A stretch of DNA of 64,000 bases from Nocardia niwae NBRC 108934 = DSM 45340 (lineage in GTDB: Bacteria > Actinomycetota > Actinomycetes > Mycobacteriales > Mycobacteriaceae): assembly GCF_001613465.1 (NCBI RefSeq), contig NZ_BDCK01000046.1, positions 18,764 through 82,763 of the forward strand, read 5' to 3'. Below the pieces are notes generated by a model that was not told the DNA's origin, ran no database searches, and saw only the letters and a program-made list of their open reading frames with translations. Shown here one piece after another: positions 55,107-63,291 of this stretch (the first letter of the stretch is position 1; the number at the start of each line of letters is the position of its first letter). The position numbers and the translations under genes were made by a program.

Positions 55107-55739
55107 GTGGCATCGAATCTGGAGCGGAATCTCGCCTACGTGGAGGAATCCGTCGTGGAAGACGAAATCCTCGTCAGCGCGCGGGAACGGGCCACCGAAC
55201 TCGGCGTGGTACCCGTGCCGCCCTCGGTGGGGGCGTTGCTGAGCATGTACGCGCAGCTGCTCGGGGCGCGGGCGGTGGTCGAGGTCGGCACCGGCGCGGG
55301 CATCAGCGGGCTGTGGCTGCTCGACGGCATGCGCGAGGACGGCACGCTGACCACCATCGATTCGGAGCCGGAACACCAGCGCGCGGCCAAGGAGGCGTTC
55401 CGCGCCGCCGACATCCCGCCGGCCCGCACCCGGCTGATCAACGGGCGCGCGCTCGACGTGCTGCCCCGGCTGGCCGACGGCGCCTACGACTTGGTCTTCA
55501 TCGACGCCGCGCCGCTGGAGCACCCGGAGTACGTGGCCCAAGCGGTGCGTCTGCTGCGCGAGGGTGGCGCGATCCTCCTGCACAATGCGCTGCTGGGCGG
55601 GCGGGTACCCGATCCGGCACAACGTGATCCGGCCACCCAGGCGGTGCGCGCGGCGACCCGCGCCATTGCGGAGAACCCGGAACTCACCTGTGTGCTGATT
55701 CCGGTGGGGGACGGATTGCTCTGCGCCGCACGAGGTTAG
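55107..55739 (+). CDS. SAM-dependent O-methyltransferase (Rv1220c-like)
   Basis: The 210-aa class I methyltransferase is of the catechol-O-methyltransferase type. SAM motif I is VVEVGTGAGISGLWLL, the acidic TTIDSEPEH follows, and the metal-binding Asp lies in DLVFIDAAPLEHPEY. It is divergent from sigE exactly as Rv1220c is from sigE. GTG 55107 is 8 nt after TAGCCT, consistent with leaderless expression. The substrate is unknown. Confidence 0.87.
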   Translation: MASNLERNLAYVEESVVEDEILVSARERATELGVVPVPPSVGALLSMYAQLLGARAVVEVGTGAGISGLWLLDGMREDGTLTTIDSEPEHQRAAKEAFRAADIPPARTRLINGRALDVLPRLADGAYDLVFIDAAPLEHPEYVAQAVRLLREGGAILLHNALLGGRVPDPAQRDPATQAVRAATRAIAENPELTCVLIPVGDGLLCAARG

Positions 55740-55818
55740 CGGTTGTTCGTACGCGAGTCTGATTCCACCCCGGAATCCGGGGTATGCGCTGAGAAAGAAC
55801 TCAGTGAGGAAAGCAGTT

Positions 55819-56052
55819 ATGCGTGAATTAACTCCCATCGAAGTAGCGGTCATGGGGGATGTGGTGACCGAACGGCGCTCGAGTTGGTTGCGGCCGACGA
55901 TGTTGGCCCTGCTGTTCGTGATTCTCGGCGCCGTGCTGGTGATGGTGGTCGTGAGCAATACCGATTTCGACACCGGCCCCGAGAAAACCACTCCGCCTCC
56001 CGGACCTTGCGAGCCGTTCTGCACCCAGAACGTCGCCCCGCCCGCGCAGTGA
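55819..56052 (+). CDS. Small membrane protein with PGPC-x-PFC tail (copy 1)
   Basis: The 77-aa protein has ~30 N-terminal cytoplasmic residues and one helix (MLALLFVILGAVLVMVVVS). The external tail ends TPPPGPCEPFCTQNVAPPAQ. The C-x3-C pair flanked by prolines is repeated in the next gene. ATG 55819 has GAGGAAAG upstream. No family is known to me. Confidence 0.65.
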   Translation: MRELTPIEVAVMGDVVTERRSSWLRPTMLALLFVILGAVLVMVVVSNTDFDTGPEKTTPPPGPCEPFCTQNVAPPAQ

Positions 56053-56286
56053 TCACGCCGTCGACAGCGGCTCTCGGCCCGGCCGAATAGGCCTGCCGCC
56101 GAAGTTTTTCCGGAATTCGGAGTCCAGCGCTCACGGCACACCGCGAAAGCCCTCCGCGCAGGCGACCGGCGGATTCCGCGAAAAAGCCACCGTCCAGCCA
56201 CGGTTCGGCGCAAGGCGCAGCGAAACGCCGATGATCGCCGATACTGGTGGAGGCATGTTCCGAATGGCTCCGGAGGCGGGTGCGAC

Positions 56287-56517
56287 GTGGTGATGATGAT
56301 GTTCCTCTGGGACGAAGACGAGCGCCGCCCCAAGCCGATCCATTGGGGCCGGACCATGATCGCTTTCGGCGCGGTGCTGTCGTTCGCCGTGCTGATGGTC
56401 TATTTGGTGTGCACCGCAGATTTCGGCAGCGATTCGAGAACGACCGTGCCGCGCACACCTGGCCCCTGCGCCCCGTTCTGCATCGGCTCTCCCGCACCCG
56501 AGCCGGGCGGGCCCTGA
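56287..56517 (+). CDS. Small membrane protein with PGPC-x-PFC tail (copy 2)
   Basis: The 76-aa protein has a charged N-terminus (WDEDERRPKPIHW), one helix (MIAFGAVLSFAVLMVYLV) and an external tail with PGPCAPFC. Overall layout is the same as copy 1 at 55819, although the N-termini have diverged. GTG 56287 follows GGAGG; several in-frame GTG/ATG codons follow directly. It converges on glgC with a 10-bp gap. Confidence 0.62.
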   Translation: MVMMMFLWDEDERRPKPIHWGRTMIAFGAVLSFAVLMVYLVCTADFGSDSRTTVPRTPGPCAPFCIGSPAPEPGGP

Positions 56518-56527
56518 TAACGCGCGA

Positions 56528-57742
56528 CTACACCCAGACGCCTTTTCCGACCGTGACGACTCCGCCGTTGCTCACGGCGAAGCGGGTACGGTCGCGCTCC
56601 AGATCCACTCCGATGATCTCGCCTTCGCCGACGACCACGTTCTTGTCCAGAATGGCGTGCCGCACCACCGCGCCGCGCCCGATCCGCACACCGGGCATGA
56701 GCACGCACCCTTCCACGGTGGCGCCGTCGTCGACTACGACGTTGGCGCTGAGCACCGAGTTCCGGACCGTCGCGGCGGACAGGATGCTGCCCGCTCCCAC
56801 GATGCATTCCTGCGCGAGCCCGCCCTGGGCGAACTTCGCGGGAGGCAGGTTCTCGGCCGCCCCGCGGATCGGCCAGTGCCGGTTGTAGAGGTTGAACACC
56901 GGGTGCACCGACACCAGGTCCATGTGCGCGTCGTAGAACGCGTCGATGGTTCCGACATCGCGCCAGTAGCCGCGGTCGCGGTCGGTGGCGCCGGGCACCT
57001 CGTTGTCGGCGAAGTCGTAGACCCCCGCCTGCCCCGACGCGACGAGCGCCGGGATGATGTCGCCGCCCATGTCGTGGTCGGAATCGGCGTTGTCCGCGTC
57101 GGCCCGGATCGAGTCCACCAGCACCTTGGTGGTGAAGACGTAGTTGCCCATGGAGGCGAACGTGACGTTCGGGTCGTCCGGGGTGCCGGGCGGATGGGCG
57201 GGCTTCTCCAGGAATTGTGTGATGCGGCCGGAATCGTCGCTGTCGATGCAGCCGAAGGCGCTCGCTTCGCTGCGCGGCACCCGGATCCCGGCCACCGTCA
57301 CGCCCGCGCCGGAATCGATGTGGTGGCGCACCATCTGCTCCGGGTCCATGCGGTAGACGTGATCGGCGCCGAAAACCACGATGTAGTCCGGGTCCTCGTC
57401 GTAGATCAGGTTCAGCGACTGCATGATCGCGTCCGCGCTGCCGGTGTACCAGCGCGGTCCGAGCCGCTGCTGCGCGGGCACCGGGGTGATGTACTCACCC
57501 GCGAAACCGGACAGCCGCCAGGTCTGCGAGATGTGCCGGTCGAGCGAGTGCGACTTGTATTGGGTCAGGACGCACAGCCGCAGGAATCCCGCGTTGACCA
57601 GATTGCTGAGGACGAAGTCGATGAGGCGATAGGCGCCGCCGAACGGGACGGCGGGCTTGGCGCGGTCGGCCGTGAGTGGAAAGAGTCGCTTGCCCTCGCC
57701 ACCGGCGAGCACGATCCCGAGTACGTGCGGCTGGCTCCTCAC
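56528..57742 (-). CDS. glgC: Glucose-1-phosphate adenylyltransferase
   Basis: The 404-aa nucleotidyltransferase has LAGGEGKRLFPLTADRAKPAVPFGG, the YTGSADAI and GADHVYRMD motifs, and a C-terminal left-handed beta-helix. It makes ADP-glucose for GlgM and glycogen/capsular glucan. GTG 57742 gives the same length as M. tuberculosis GlgC (404 aa) and follows the family start xRxxPHVLGIVLAGG; TTG 57751 is unnecessary. It is divergent from glgM. Confidence 0.94.
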   Translation of the reverse strand: MRSQPHVLGIVLAGGEGKRLFPLTADRAKPAVPFGGAYRLIDFVLSNLVNAGFLRLCVLTQYKSHSLDRHISQTWRLSGFAGEYITPVPAQQRLGPRWYTGSADAIMQSLNLIYDEDPDYIVVFGADHVYRMDPEQMVRHHIDSGAGVTVAGIRVPRSEASAFGCIDSDDSGRITQFLEKPAHPPGTPDDPNVTFASMGNYVFTTKVLVDSIRADADNADSDHDMGGDIIPALVASGQAGVYDFADNEVPGATDRDRGYWRDVGTIDAFYDAHMDLVSVHPVFNLYNRHWPIRGAAENLPPAKFAQGGLAQECIVGAGSILSAATVRNSVLSANVVVDDGATVEGCVLMPGVRIGRGAVVRHAILDKNVVVGEGEIIGVDLERDRTRFAVSNGGVVTVGKGVWV

Positions 57743-57810
57743 ACCTGCCAAACTACCGGGTGGAACGCCTGTGAGTGGCCGCCGCGCAGCCGAACGTCTA
57801 CTTTGAACCG

Positions 57811-59034
57811 GTGAGTTTCGGCACGGATGGCGGACGTTCGGCGGTGGATTCCGACGAGCGGGACCGGCTTCGCGTCGCGATGCTGACCCGCGAATATCCC
57901 CCCGAGGTATACGGCGGCGCGGGTGTGCACGTCACCCAGCTGACGGCGCATTTGCGTCAGTTGTGCGAGGTGACCGTGCACTGCATGGGCGTCGATCGGG
58001 CCGACGCGGTGGTCCATCAACCGGATCCGTCGCTCTACGCCGCCAACGCCGCACTGCAGATGATGTCCGCCCAGCTCCGCATGGCCGACGCGGTGGGCGA
58101 TGTGGACGTGGTGCACTCGCACACCTGGTACAGCGGCTTGGCCGGGCATCTGGCCGCGACGCTCTACGGCGTCCCGCATGTGCTGACCGCGCATTCCCTG
58201 GAGCCGCGCAGGCCGTGGAAGGCCGAGCAACTCGGCGGCGGCTACCGGCTGTCGTCCTGGTCGGAGCGCAACGCCGTCGAGCACGCCGACGCCGTCATCG
58301 CGGTGAGCGAGGGCATGCGCCGCGACGTCCTCGACGCCTATCCCGCGGTGGATCCCGACCGGGTCCATGTGGTGCACAACGGCATCGACGGGACCGTCTG
58401 GCATCCCGGCCCGGTCACCGATGCCGAGCCGTCGGTGCTCGATCGGCTCGGTGTGCGGGCCGATCTTCCCATCGTCGCCTTCGTCGGGCGGATCACCCGC
58501 CAGAAAGGCGTGGGCCACCTGCTGGCGGCCGCCCGCCATTTCGACCCCGGCATCCAGCTCGTGTTGTGCGCGGGCGCGCCGGACACGCCCGAGCTGGCGC
58601 AGGAGGTCACCGCGGCGGTACAGGAGCTGCGGCAGCGGCGCGGGGACGTGTTCTGGGTGCGCGAGATGCTGCCGACCGAGCAGATCCGCCAGATCCTCGC
58701 CGCCGCGTCGCTGTTCGTGTGCCCGTCGGTGTACGAGCCGCTGGGCATCGTCAACCTGGAGGCGATGGCCTGCGCCACCGCGGTGGTCGCCTCCGACGTG
58801 GGCGGCATTCCCGAGGTGGTCGACACCCGCAACGGACGGCTGGTGCACTACGACGCTGGCGCCGCGGAAGAGTACGAACGCGGGCTGGCCGCCGCCGTGA
58901 ACGAGGTGGCCGGCGCCCCGGAGCTGGCCGCGCGGCTGGGGGCCGCGGGCCGCGAACGGGCGATCTCCGAATTCGACTGGTCGCGCATCGCCGCCCGCAC
59001 GGTGGCGGTCTACGACGAGGTCAGGAAAGGCTGA
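57811..59034 (+). CDS. glgM: Alpha-maltose-1-phosphate synthase GlgM
   Basis: The 407-aa GT4 glycosyltransferase has REYPPEVYGGAGVHV, SHTWYSG, HNGID, FVGRITRQKG and the E-x7-E-like YEPLGIVNLEA motifs. The M. tuberculosis homologue (Rv1212c, often labelled glgA) makes maltose-1-phosphate from ADP-glucose for the GlgE pathway. GTG 57811 is preferred because TACTTT ends 6 nt upstream (leaderless); GTG 57775 is possible. Confidence 0.9.
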   Translation: MSFGTDGGRSAVDSDERDRLRVAMLTREYPPEVYGGAGVHVTQLTAHLRQLCEVTVHCMGVDRADAVVHQPDPSLYAANAALQMMSAQLRMADAVGDVDVVHSHTWYSGLAGHLAATLYGVPHVLTAHSLEPRRPWKAEQLGGGYRLSSWSERNAVEHADAVIAVSEGMRRDVLDAYPAVDPDRVHVVHNGIDGTVWHPGPVTDAEPSVLDRLGVRADLPIVAFVGRITRQKGVGHLLAAARHFDPGIQLVLCAGAPDTPELAQEVTAAVQELRQRRGDVFWVREMLPTEQIRQILAAASLFVCPSVYEPLGIVNLEAMACATAVVASDVGGIPEVVDTRNGRLVHYDAGAAEEYERGLAAAVNEVAGAPELAARLGAAGRERAISEFDWSRIAARTVAVYDEVRKG

Positions 59035-59043
59035 ATCCGGCGA

Positions 59044-59919
59044 TCAGGCCGCCGGGCGGTAGGTGCCCACCACAACAGACGCCGTCACCTCGACGGACTC
59101 CGGCAGCCGCGCGAGACGTTCCTGCCCCGCGGCCGCGTGATGCGCGGACGGACCCATACCGACCACGTGCGCGACATCGGTTCCGGCGAGCGTCATCGGA
59201 TACTCGACCAGTGTCCGGTCGACCGGCTCGAACTGCCCCGCCATCGCGGCGTCGAGCCTGCGGTCCTTCTCCGGATCGACCCGGACCATGTCCAACGGCT
59301 CGATCAACTCGCCGAGGTGGCGCTCGGTGGGAGTGACGACGACGAAGCGGCCGTCCGCAGCGAGCACCCGGGCGATCTCGCCGGGATTGCGCGGTGCGAA
59401 GACGGAGAGTGCGCAGGCCAGCGCTCCGTCCCGGATCGGCAACCCGCGCCAGGCGTCGGCCAGCACCGCCGCCGCGCGCGGGTGGGCGCGGGCGCACCGC
59501 CGGACGGCGGGTTTGGCCACGTCCAGTCCGATGCCGACCGCCGGGGGAGCGGCGTCGAGCGCGCGGGCGAGGTAGTAGCCGGTACCCGCGCCGATCTCCA
59601 GCACCGGGCCGTCGGTGCGGTGCGCGGTGACGGCGCGCGTCACCGCGTCGGCGATCCGCGCGAAGTGGCCTTCGCTCTGGAAGGCGGCACGGGCGTCGAG
59701 CATGGCCGCGGTGTCGCCGGTCATTTTGGTCGACGCCCCGGTCAGCAGGCTGACGTAGCCCTGCCGGGCGACGTCGAAGCTGTGACCGCGACCGCAGCGC
59801 AGAGCCCGATCCCGCGGTTCGAGCGCGAGCGGCGCGGCGTCCTGGTGTGCCCGCAGACATTCCGGGCACGCCAGGACGTCGGCCGCGGCGGCGAGAGCCG
59901 AGTCCTCAGCCGGAGCCAC
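59044..59919 (-). CDS. 23S rRNA (guanine-N1)-methyltransferase, RlmA-type
   Basis: The 291-aa methyltransferase has an N-terminal zinc site Cys18-x2-Cys21...Cys42-x3-His46 (CPEC, RCGRGHSFD) followed by QGYVSLL and a class I SAM domain (VLEIGAGTGYYLARAL). This is the RlmA layout; Gram-positive members modify G748 and can affect macrolide (tylosin) binding. GTG 59919 directly follows the stop of the DUF3117 gene. Confidence 0.82.
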   Translation of the reverse strand: MAPAEDSALAAAADVLACPECLRAHQDAAPLALEPRDRALRCGRGHSFDVARQGYVSLLTGASTKMTGDTAAMLDARAAFQSEGHFARIADAVTRAVTAHRTDGPVLEIGAGTGYYLARALDAAPPAVGIGLDVAKPAVRRCARAHPRAAAVLADAWRGLPIRDGALACALSVFAPRNPGEIARVLAADGRFVVVTPTERHLGELIEPLDMVRVDPEKDRRLDAAMAGQFEPVDRTLVEYPMTLAGTDVAHVVGMGPSAHHAAAGQERLARLPESVEVTASVVVGTYRPAA

Positions 59920-60087
59920 TCAGCTCGTGACGCTCTTCAGTTCGTCACCGAGCGCCGCTGCCTCGTCCGGCGTGAGTTCGACGACCAGACGCCCGCCACC
60001 CTCGAGTGGAACCCGCATCACGATTCCACGCCCTTCTTTGGTTGCCTCGAGGGGACCGTCCCCGGTGCGGGGCTTCATGGCCGCCAT
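59920..60087 (-). CDS. 55-aa DUF3117 protein (Rv1211-like)
   Basis: This small conserved actinobacterial protein begins MAAMKPRTGDGPLE and ends in VVELTPDEAAALGDELK plus a short tail. ATG 60087 has GGGAG 7 nt upstream. The M. tuberculosis homologue Rv1211 has been proposed to be calmodulin-like, but no EF-hand loop is visible here. Its stop is immediately followed by the RlmA-type GTG, so the two are probably co-translated. It is below common ORF-length cutoffs. Confidence 0.88.
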   Translation of the reverse strand: MAAMKPRTGDGPLEATKEGRGIVMRVPLEGGGRLVVELTPDEAAALGDELKSVTS

Positions 60088-60157
60088 CCTCTGCTCCCTC
60101 CAGATCTGCGCGGTCTGCTGCGCACTTTCTTGGAACTCCAGTTGTCACCAACCAGTG

Positions 60158-60180
60158 AGCTCGCCGGCGTTTGGCGAGCT
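60158..60180 (-). terminator. Hairpin downstream of tagA
   Basis: AGCTCGCC (60158-60165) and GGCGAGCT (60173-60180) form a perfect 8-bp stem with a 7-nt loop in the 141-bp gap between tagA and the DUF3117 gene, both on the minus strand. It probably ends the mrp-DivIVA-tagA transcript. Confidence 0.6.
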
Positions 60181-60228
60181 ACACCCGTCCCATTCTTCCC
60201 TATCGCCGATGTGGACGGATAGCTGAGT

Positions 60229-60822
60229 TCAAAAAGTGACCGGTCGGCCCGTGTCGAGCGAGTCGCCGCCCACCCAGCAATCGGCCAGGTGGTCGTCGAC
60301 CATTCCGGTCGCCTGCATCAGGGCATACGCCGTGGTGGGTCCGACGAACCGGAATCCGCGCCGTTTCAATTCTTTTGCCAGCGCGACGGATTCGGGGGTG
60401 GTCGCGGGCACGTCGGCGCCGGAGCGCGGGCGCGGGCGCGGCGGCGGGGCGAACGACCAGAGCAACTCGTCCAACCCGACGTCGAGATCGCGGGCGACGC
60501 GGGCGTTGGCGATCGCCGCGTCGATCTTGCTGCGGTTGCGGACGATGCCCGCGTCGGCCATCAACCGGGCGACGTCCTCGTCGCCGAACTCCGCGACGCG
60601 CTCGATGGAGAACCCGGCGAAAGCGGCCCGGAAGGCCGGGCGTTTGCGCAGGATGGTCAACCAGGACAGGCCGGATTGAAAGGCCTCCAGGCAGAGCCGT
60701 TCGTACAAGGCGTCGTCACCGTGCAGGGGCTTGCCCCACTCGTAGTCGTGATAGTCCCGATAGAGCGGCGAGTCCAGCGGCCAAGCGCAACGGATCAGCC
60801 CGTCGTCGGCGGGGGCGCTCAC
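60229..60822 (-). CDS. tagA: DNA-3-methyladenine glycosylase I
   Basis: The 197-aa HhH-superfamily glycosylase has CAWPLDSPLYRDYHDYEWGKP, the EAFQSGLSWLTILRKR catalytic region and late zinc/structural residues in GMVDDHLADC. It removes 3-methyladenine from alkylated DNA. GTG 60822 overlaps the upstream stop by 4 bp. Position next to the DivIVA-like and DUF3117 genes matches Rv1209-Rv1210-Rv1211. Confidence 0.93.
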   Translation of the reverse strand: MSAPADDGLIRCAWPLDSPLYRDYHDYEWGKPLHGDDALYERLCLEAFQSGLSWLTILRKRPAFRAAFAGFSIERVAEFGDEDVARLMADAGIVRNRSKIDAAIANARVARDLDVGLDELLWSFAPPPRPRPRSGADVPATTPESVALAKELKRRGFRFVGPTTAYALMQATGMVDDHLADCWVGGDSLDTGRPVTF

Positions 60823-61139
60823 TTCGACTCCGGCGCGATCGGCGTCTGCCAGCGCGCGGCCTGCGCCTCGGCCAGCTGGTGCTGGAGTTCGTCGATCCGC
60901 GCGGCCAGCCGCGCCAGCGCCCAATCCACCTCTCCGGCTTTATAGCCGCGCACCACCTGCTGGAAACGCAACGCGCGCACGTCCGCCCCCGTGATCCCGT
61001 CCACCGGCAAGACGGTGGCCGTCGTCCCCTCCGGCAGCGGACCGAGTTCCTCGGACCGCCCGAACACCGCACTGGCGAGCAGGAACAGCACCGCGGCGAC
61101 CAAGCCGACGATCAGCACATACAGCAGCATGGTGAGCAT
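60819..61139 (-). CDS. DivIVA-domain single-pass membrane protein (Rv1209-like)
   Basis: The 106-aa protein has an N-terminal helix (LLYVLIVGLVAAVLFLLASAVFG) and a DivIVA-like short coiled coil at the C-terminus (GITGADVRALRFQQVVRGYKAGEVDWALARLAARIDEL). DivIVA/Wag31-type segments mark curved membrane or growth poles. ATG 61139; a second ATG lies three codons in. Coupled to tagA. Confidence 0.8.
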   Translation of the reverse strand: MLTMLLYVLIVGLVAAVLFLLASAVFGRSEELGPLPEGTTATVLPVDGITGADVRALRFQQVVRGYKAGEVDWALARLAARIDELQHQLAEAQAARWQTPIAPESK

Positions 61140-61158
61140 GGCACGAGCTTATGCGGGG

Positions 61159-62295
61159 TTACAGGTGACGGGTGGTGTCGATGCCGAGCGACATGCCTGC
61201 CAGGCCGCGGCGGCGGACGGCCAGTTTGTCGGCGACCTCCAGCAGAGCCTTGGCGGCGGAGTTCTCCGGATCGCGCAACACGATGGGAGTGCCTTCGTCG
61301 CCCGCTTCCCGCAGAGCCTGTTCGATGGGGATCTGGCCGAGCAGCGGCACCGTGGCGCCCACGGCACGGGTGAGCCGGTCGGCGACGGCCTGGCCGCCGC
61401 CGGAGCCGTACAGGTCCATCCGGGTGCCGTCCGGCAGGTCCAGCCAGGACATGTTCTCCACCACACCCGCGATGCGCTGGCGGGTCTGCAGCGCGATCGC
61501 GCCCGCCCGCTCGGCCACCTCCGCGGCGGCGGGCTGCGGGGTGGTGACCACCAGGATCTCGGCGTTCGGGATCAGCTGCGCGATGGAGATCGCGACGTCG
61601 CCGGTGCCCGGCGGCAGGTCGAGCAGCAGGATGTCGAGGTCGCCCCAGAACACGTCGGCCAGGAATTGCTGCAGCGCCCGGTGCAGCATCGGGCCGCGCC
61701 ACACCACGGGCGTGTTGCCCTGGGTGAACTGCGCGATGGAGATCATCTTCACGTCGTGCGCGATCGGCGGCATGATCATTCGCTCGACCTGGGTGGGCCT
61801 GGCGTCGGTACCGAGCATCCGCGGGATGGAATGACCGTAGATGTCCGCGTCCAGCACGCCGACCGACAGGCCGCGCGCGGCCATCGCGGCGGCCAGGTTC
61901 ACCGTGACGCTGGACTTGCCGACGCCGCCCTTGCCGGAGGCGACCGCGTAGACCCGGGTCAGGGAGCCGGGCTGGGCGAACGGGATGACCGGATCGGCCG
62001 AGTCGCCGCGCAGCTGCTTGCGCAGTGCGGTGCGTTGCTCGTCGTCCATCACATCGAGGTCGACGGTGATGGCGCCCACGCCGGGCACGTCGGCGACGGC
62101 CTTGGAGACCCGCTGTGTGATCTCGGTGCGCAGCGGACATCCCGCCGTCGTCAGGTAGATCTCTACGTGGACATCGCTGTCGGCGCCGATCACGACGCTT
62201 TTCACCATGCCCAGCTCGGTGATCGGCTTGCGGATCTCCGGGTCGTCGACCTTCGCGAGGGCACCCCGCACATCCGATTCCGTAACGACTGGCAT
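61159..62295 (-). CDS. mrp: Mrp/ApbC-family iron-sulphur carrier ATPase
   Basis: The 378-aa protein has an N-terminal MIP18/DUF59 domain (VDDPEIRKPITELGM, TTAGCPL) and a deviant Walker A KGGVGKSS ParA-like ATPase with DADIYGHSIPRMLG and LLLDLPPGTGD. The C-terminal CxxC that binds bridging Fe-S clusters in most Mrp proteins is absent: the equivalent segment reads ENMSWLDLPDG. The mycobacterial homologue shares this, so cluster binding may use other ligands. Position matches Rv1229c. Confidence 0.9.
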   Translation of the reverse strand: MPVVTESDVRGALAKVDDPEIRKPITELGMVKSVVIGADSDVHVEIYLTTAGCPLRTEITQRVSKAVADVPGVGAITVDLDVMDDEQRTALRKQLRGDSADPVIPFAQPGSLTRVYAVASGKGGVGKSSVTVNLAAAMAARGLSVGVLDADIYGHSIPRMLGTDARPTQVERMIMPPIAHDVKMISIAQFTQGNTPVVWRGPMLHRALQQFLADVFWGDLDILLLDLPPGTGDVAISIAQLIPNAEILVVTTPQPAAAEVAERAGAIALQTRQRIAGVVENMSWLDLPDGTRMDLYGSGGGQAVADRLTRAVGATVPLLGQIPIEQALREAGDEGTPIVLRDPENSAAKALLEVADKLAVRRRGLAGMSLGIDTTRHL

Positions 62296-62314
62296 GGCAG
62301 GAATTTTAGGCGTG

Positions 62315-63178
62315 TCAAATTTTGGGCAAGTCCGCGGCCCGGGGTGCGACCCCCGTGCTGTAGGAAGTCTCCCAGGCCATGACGTTTGCGACGTACGCCA
62401 TGGAGTGGTTGTACCGCAGGATCGCCTTGGACTGTTGCGCCAGGTCGCGCATGTTCAGGCCACCGTCGCACAGGTACTTCCCGGCCGTCAGAGCGGCGTC
62501 GAAGAGGTTCTGCGGATCGGCGATGCCGTCGCCGTTGCCGTCGGCCGCGTAGCGCTTCCAGGTGTCGGGCAGGAACTGCATCGGACCGATGGCGCGGTCG
62601 TAGCCGTCCAGGCCGTCCAGCGCGCCGTCGTCGGAGTCGCGGACGACATGGTTGCCGGTGAGCGAGCCGTCCAGCACGGGGCCGTAGACGGGGTTCAGCG
62701 GGTTGCCGTCGGCGTCGGCTTTGCCGCCGTACGCGTGGGTGGACTCCACCCGGCCGATGCCGGCCAGCAGCGACCACGGCATGCCGCACACCGGATTCTC
62801 GGCCGCAAGGACGCGTTCCGCGTTCTGATAGGCCGCGACGGCGACACCGGGGACGCCCAGCGGCCCGGCCGGCATCGCGGCCGGTTGCCGGCCACTCGGC
62901 AGCGCAACGGTTTTCACCAGCGGTGTCGCGGTGGGCGCGGCCTTGGCCATGGCATGCGCGACGAATTCGGCCGCGGCGACGGGCTCGGCGGCCGCCTGCG
63001 GCCGGGCGCCCTGGACGTCCTGCGCGTCCGGCGTCTGGACCGCGGCCGCGAGAGGCACGGCGTCGCCGACCTCGGAGGCGGCGGTGACCGATACGAGCCC
63101 GGCGGGAACCAGTCCGGTCAGCGCGATGACGGAACTCCGTCTGACGGTGACAGGCGGTTGTTTTCGATGACGCCCCAC
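62315..63178 (-). CDS. Exported MltB-type lytic transglycosylase (Rv1230c-like)
   Basis: The 287-aa protein has a basic N-terminus (GRHRKQPPVTVRRS), a hydrophobic signal, an Ala/Pro linker and a transglycosylase domain. The likely catalytic Glu is in LAGIGRVESTHAYGG, and AIGPMQFLPDTWKRYAADGNGDGIADPQNLFDAA is conserved. It cleaves peptidoglycan glycan strands. GTG 63178. It ends 19 bp before mrp on the same strand, as in Rv1230c-Rv1229c. Confidence 0.85.
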   Translation of the reverse strand: MGRHRKQPPVTVRRSSVIALTGLVPAGLVSVTAASEVGDAVPLAAAVQTPDAQDVQGARPQAAAEPVAAAEFVAHAMAKAAPTATPLVKTVALPSGRQPAAMPAGPLGVPGVAVAAYQNAERVLAAENPVCGMPWSLLAGIGRVESTHAYGGKADADGNPLNPVYGPVLDGSLTGNHVVRDSDDGALDGLDGYDRAIGPMQFLPDTWKRYAADGNGDGIADPQNLFDAALTAGKYLCDGGLNMRDLAQQSKAILRYNHSMAYVANVMAWETSYSTGVAPRAADLPKI

Positions 63179-63291
63179 GGTGTGGTGACCCTCCCATGAC
63201 TCGCTGTGAGCCGTTTGTTACGGACCAAGGGAGAGGCTACCGCATCCGAGACCTTTTTGTTACTGCTTCGTGATCTGATGCCGGGTTTGAA

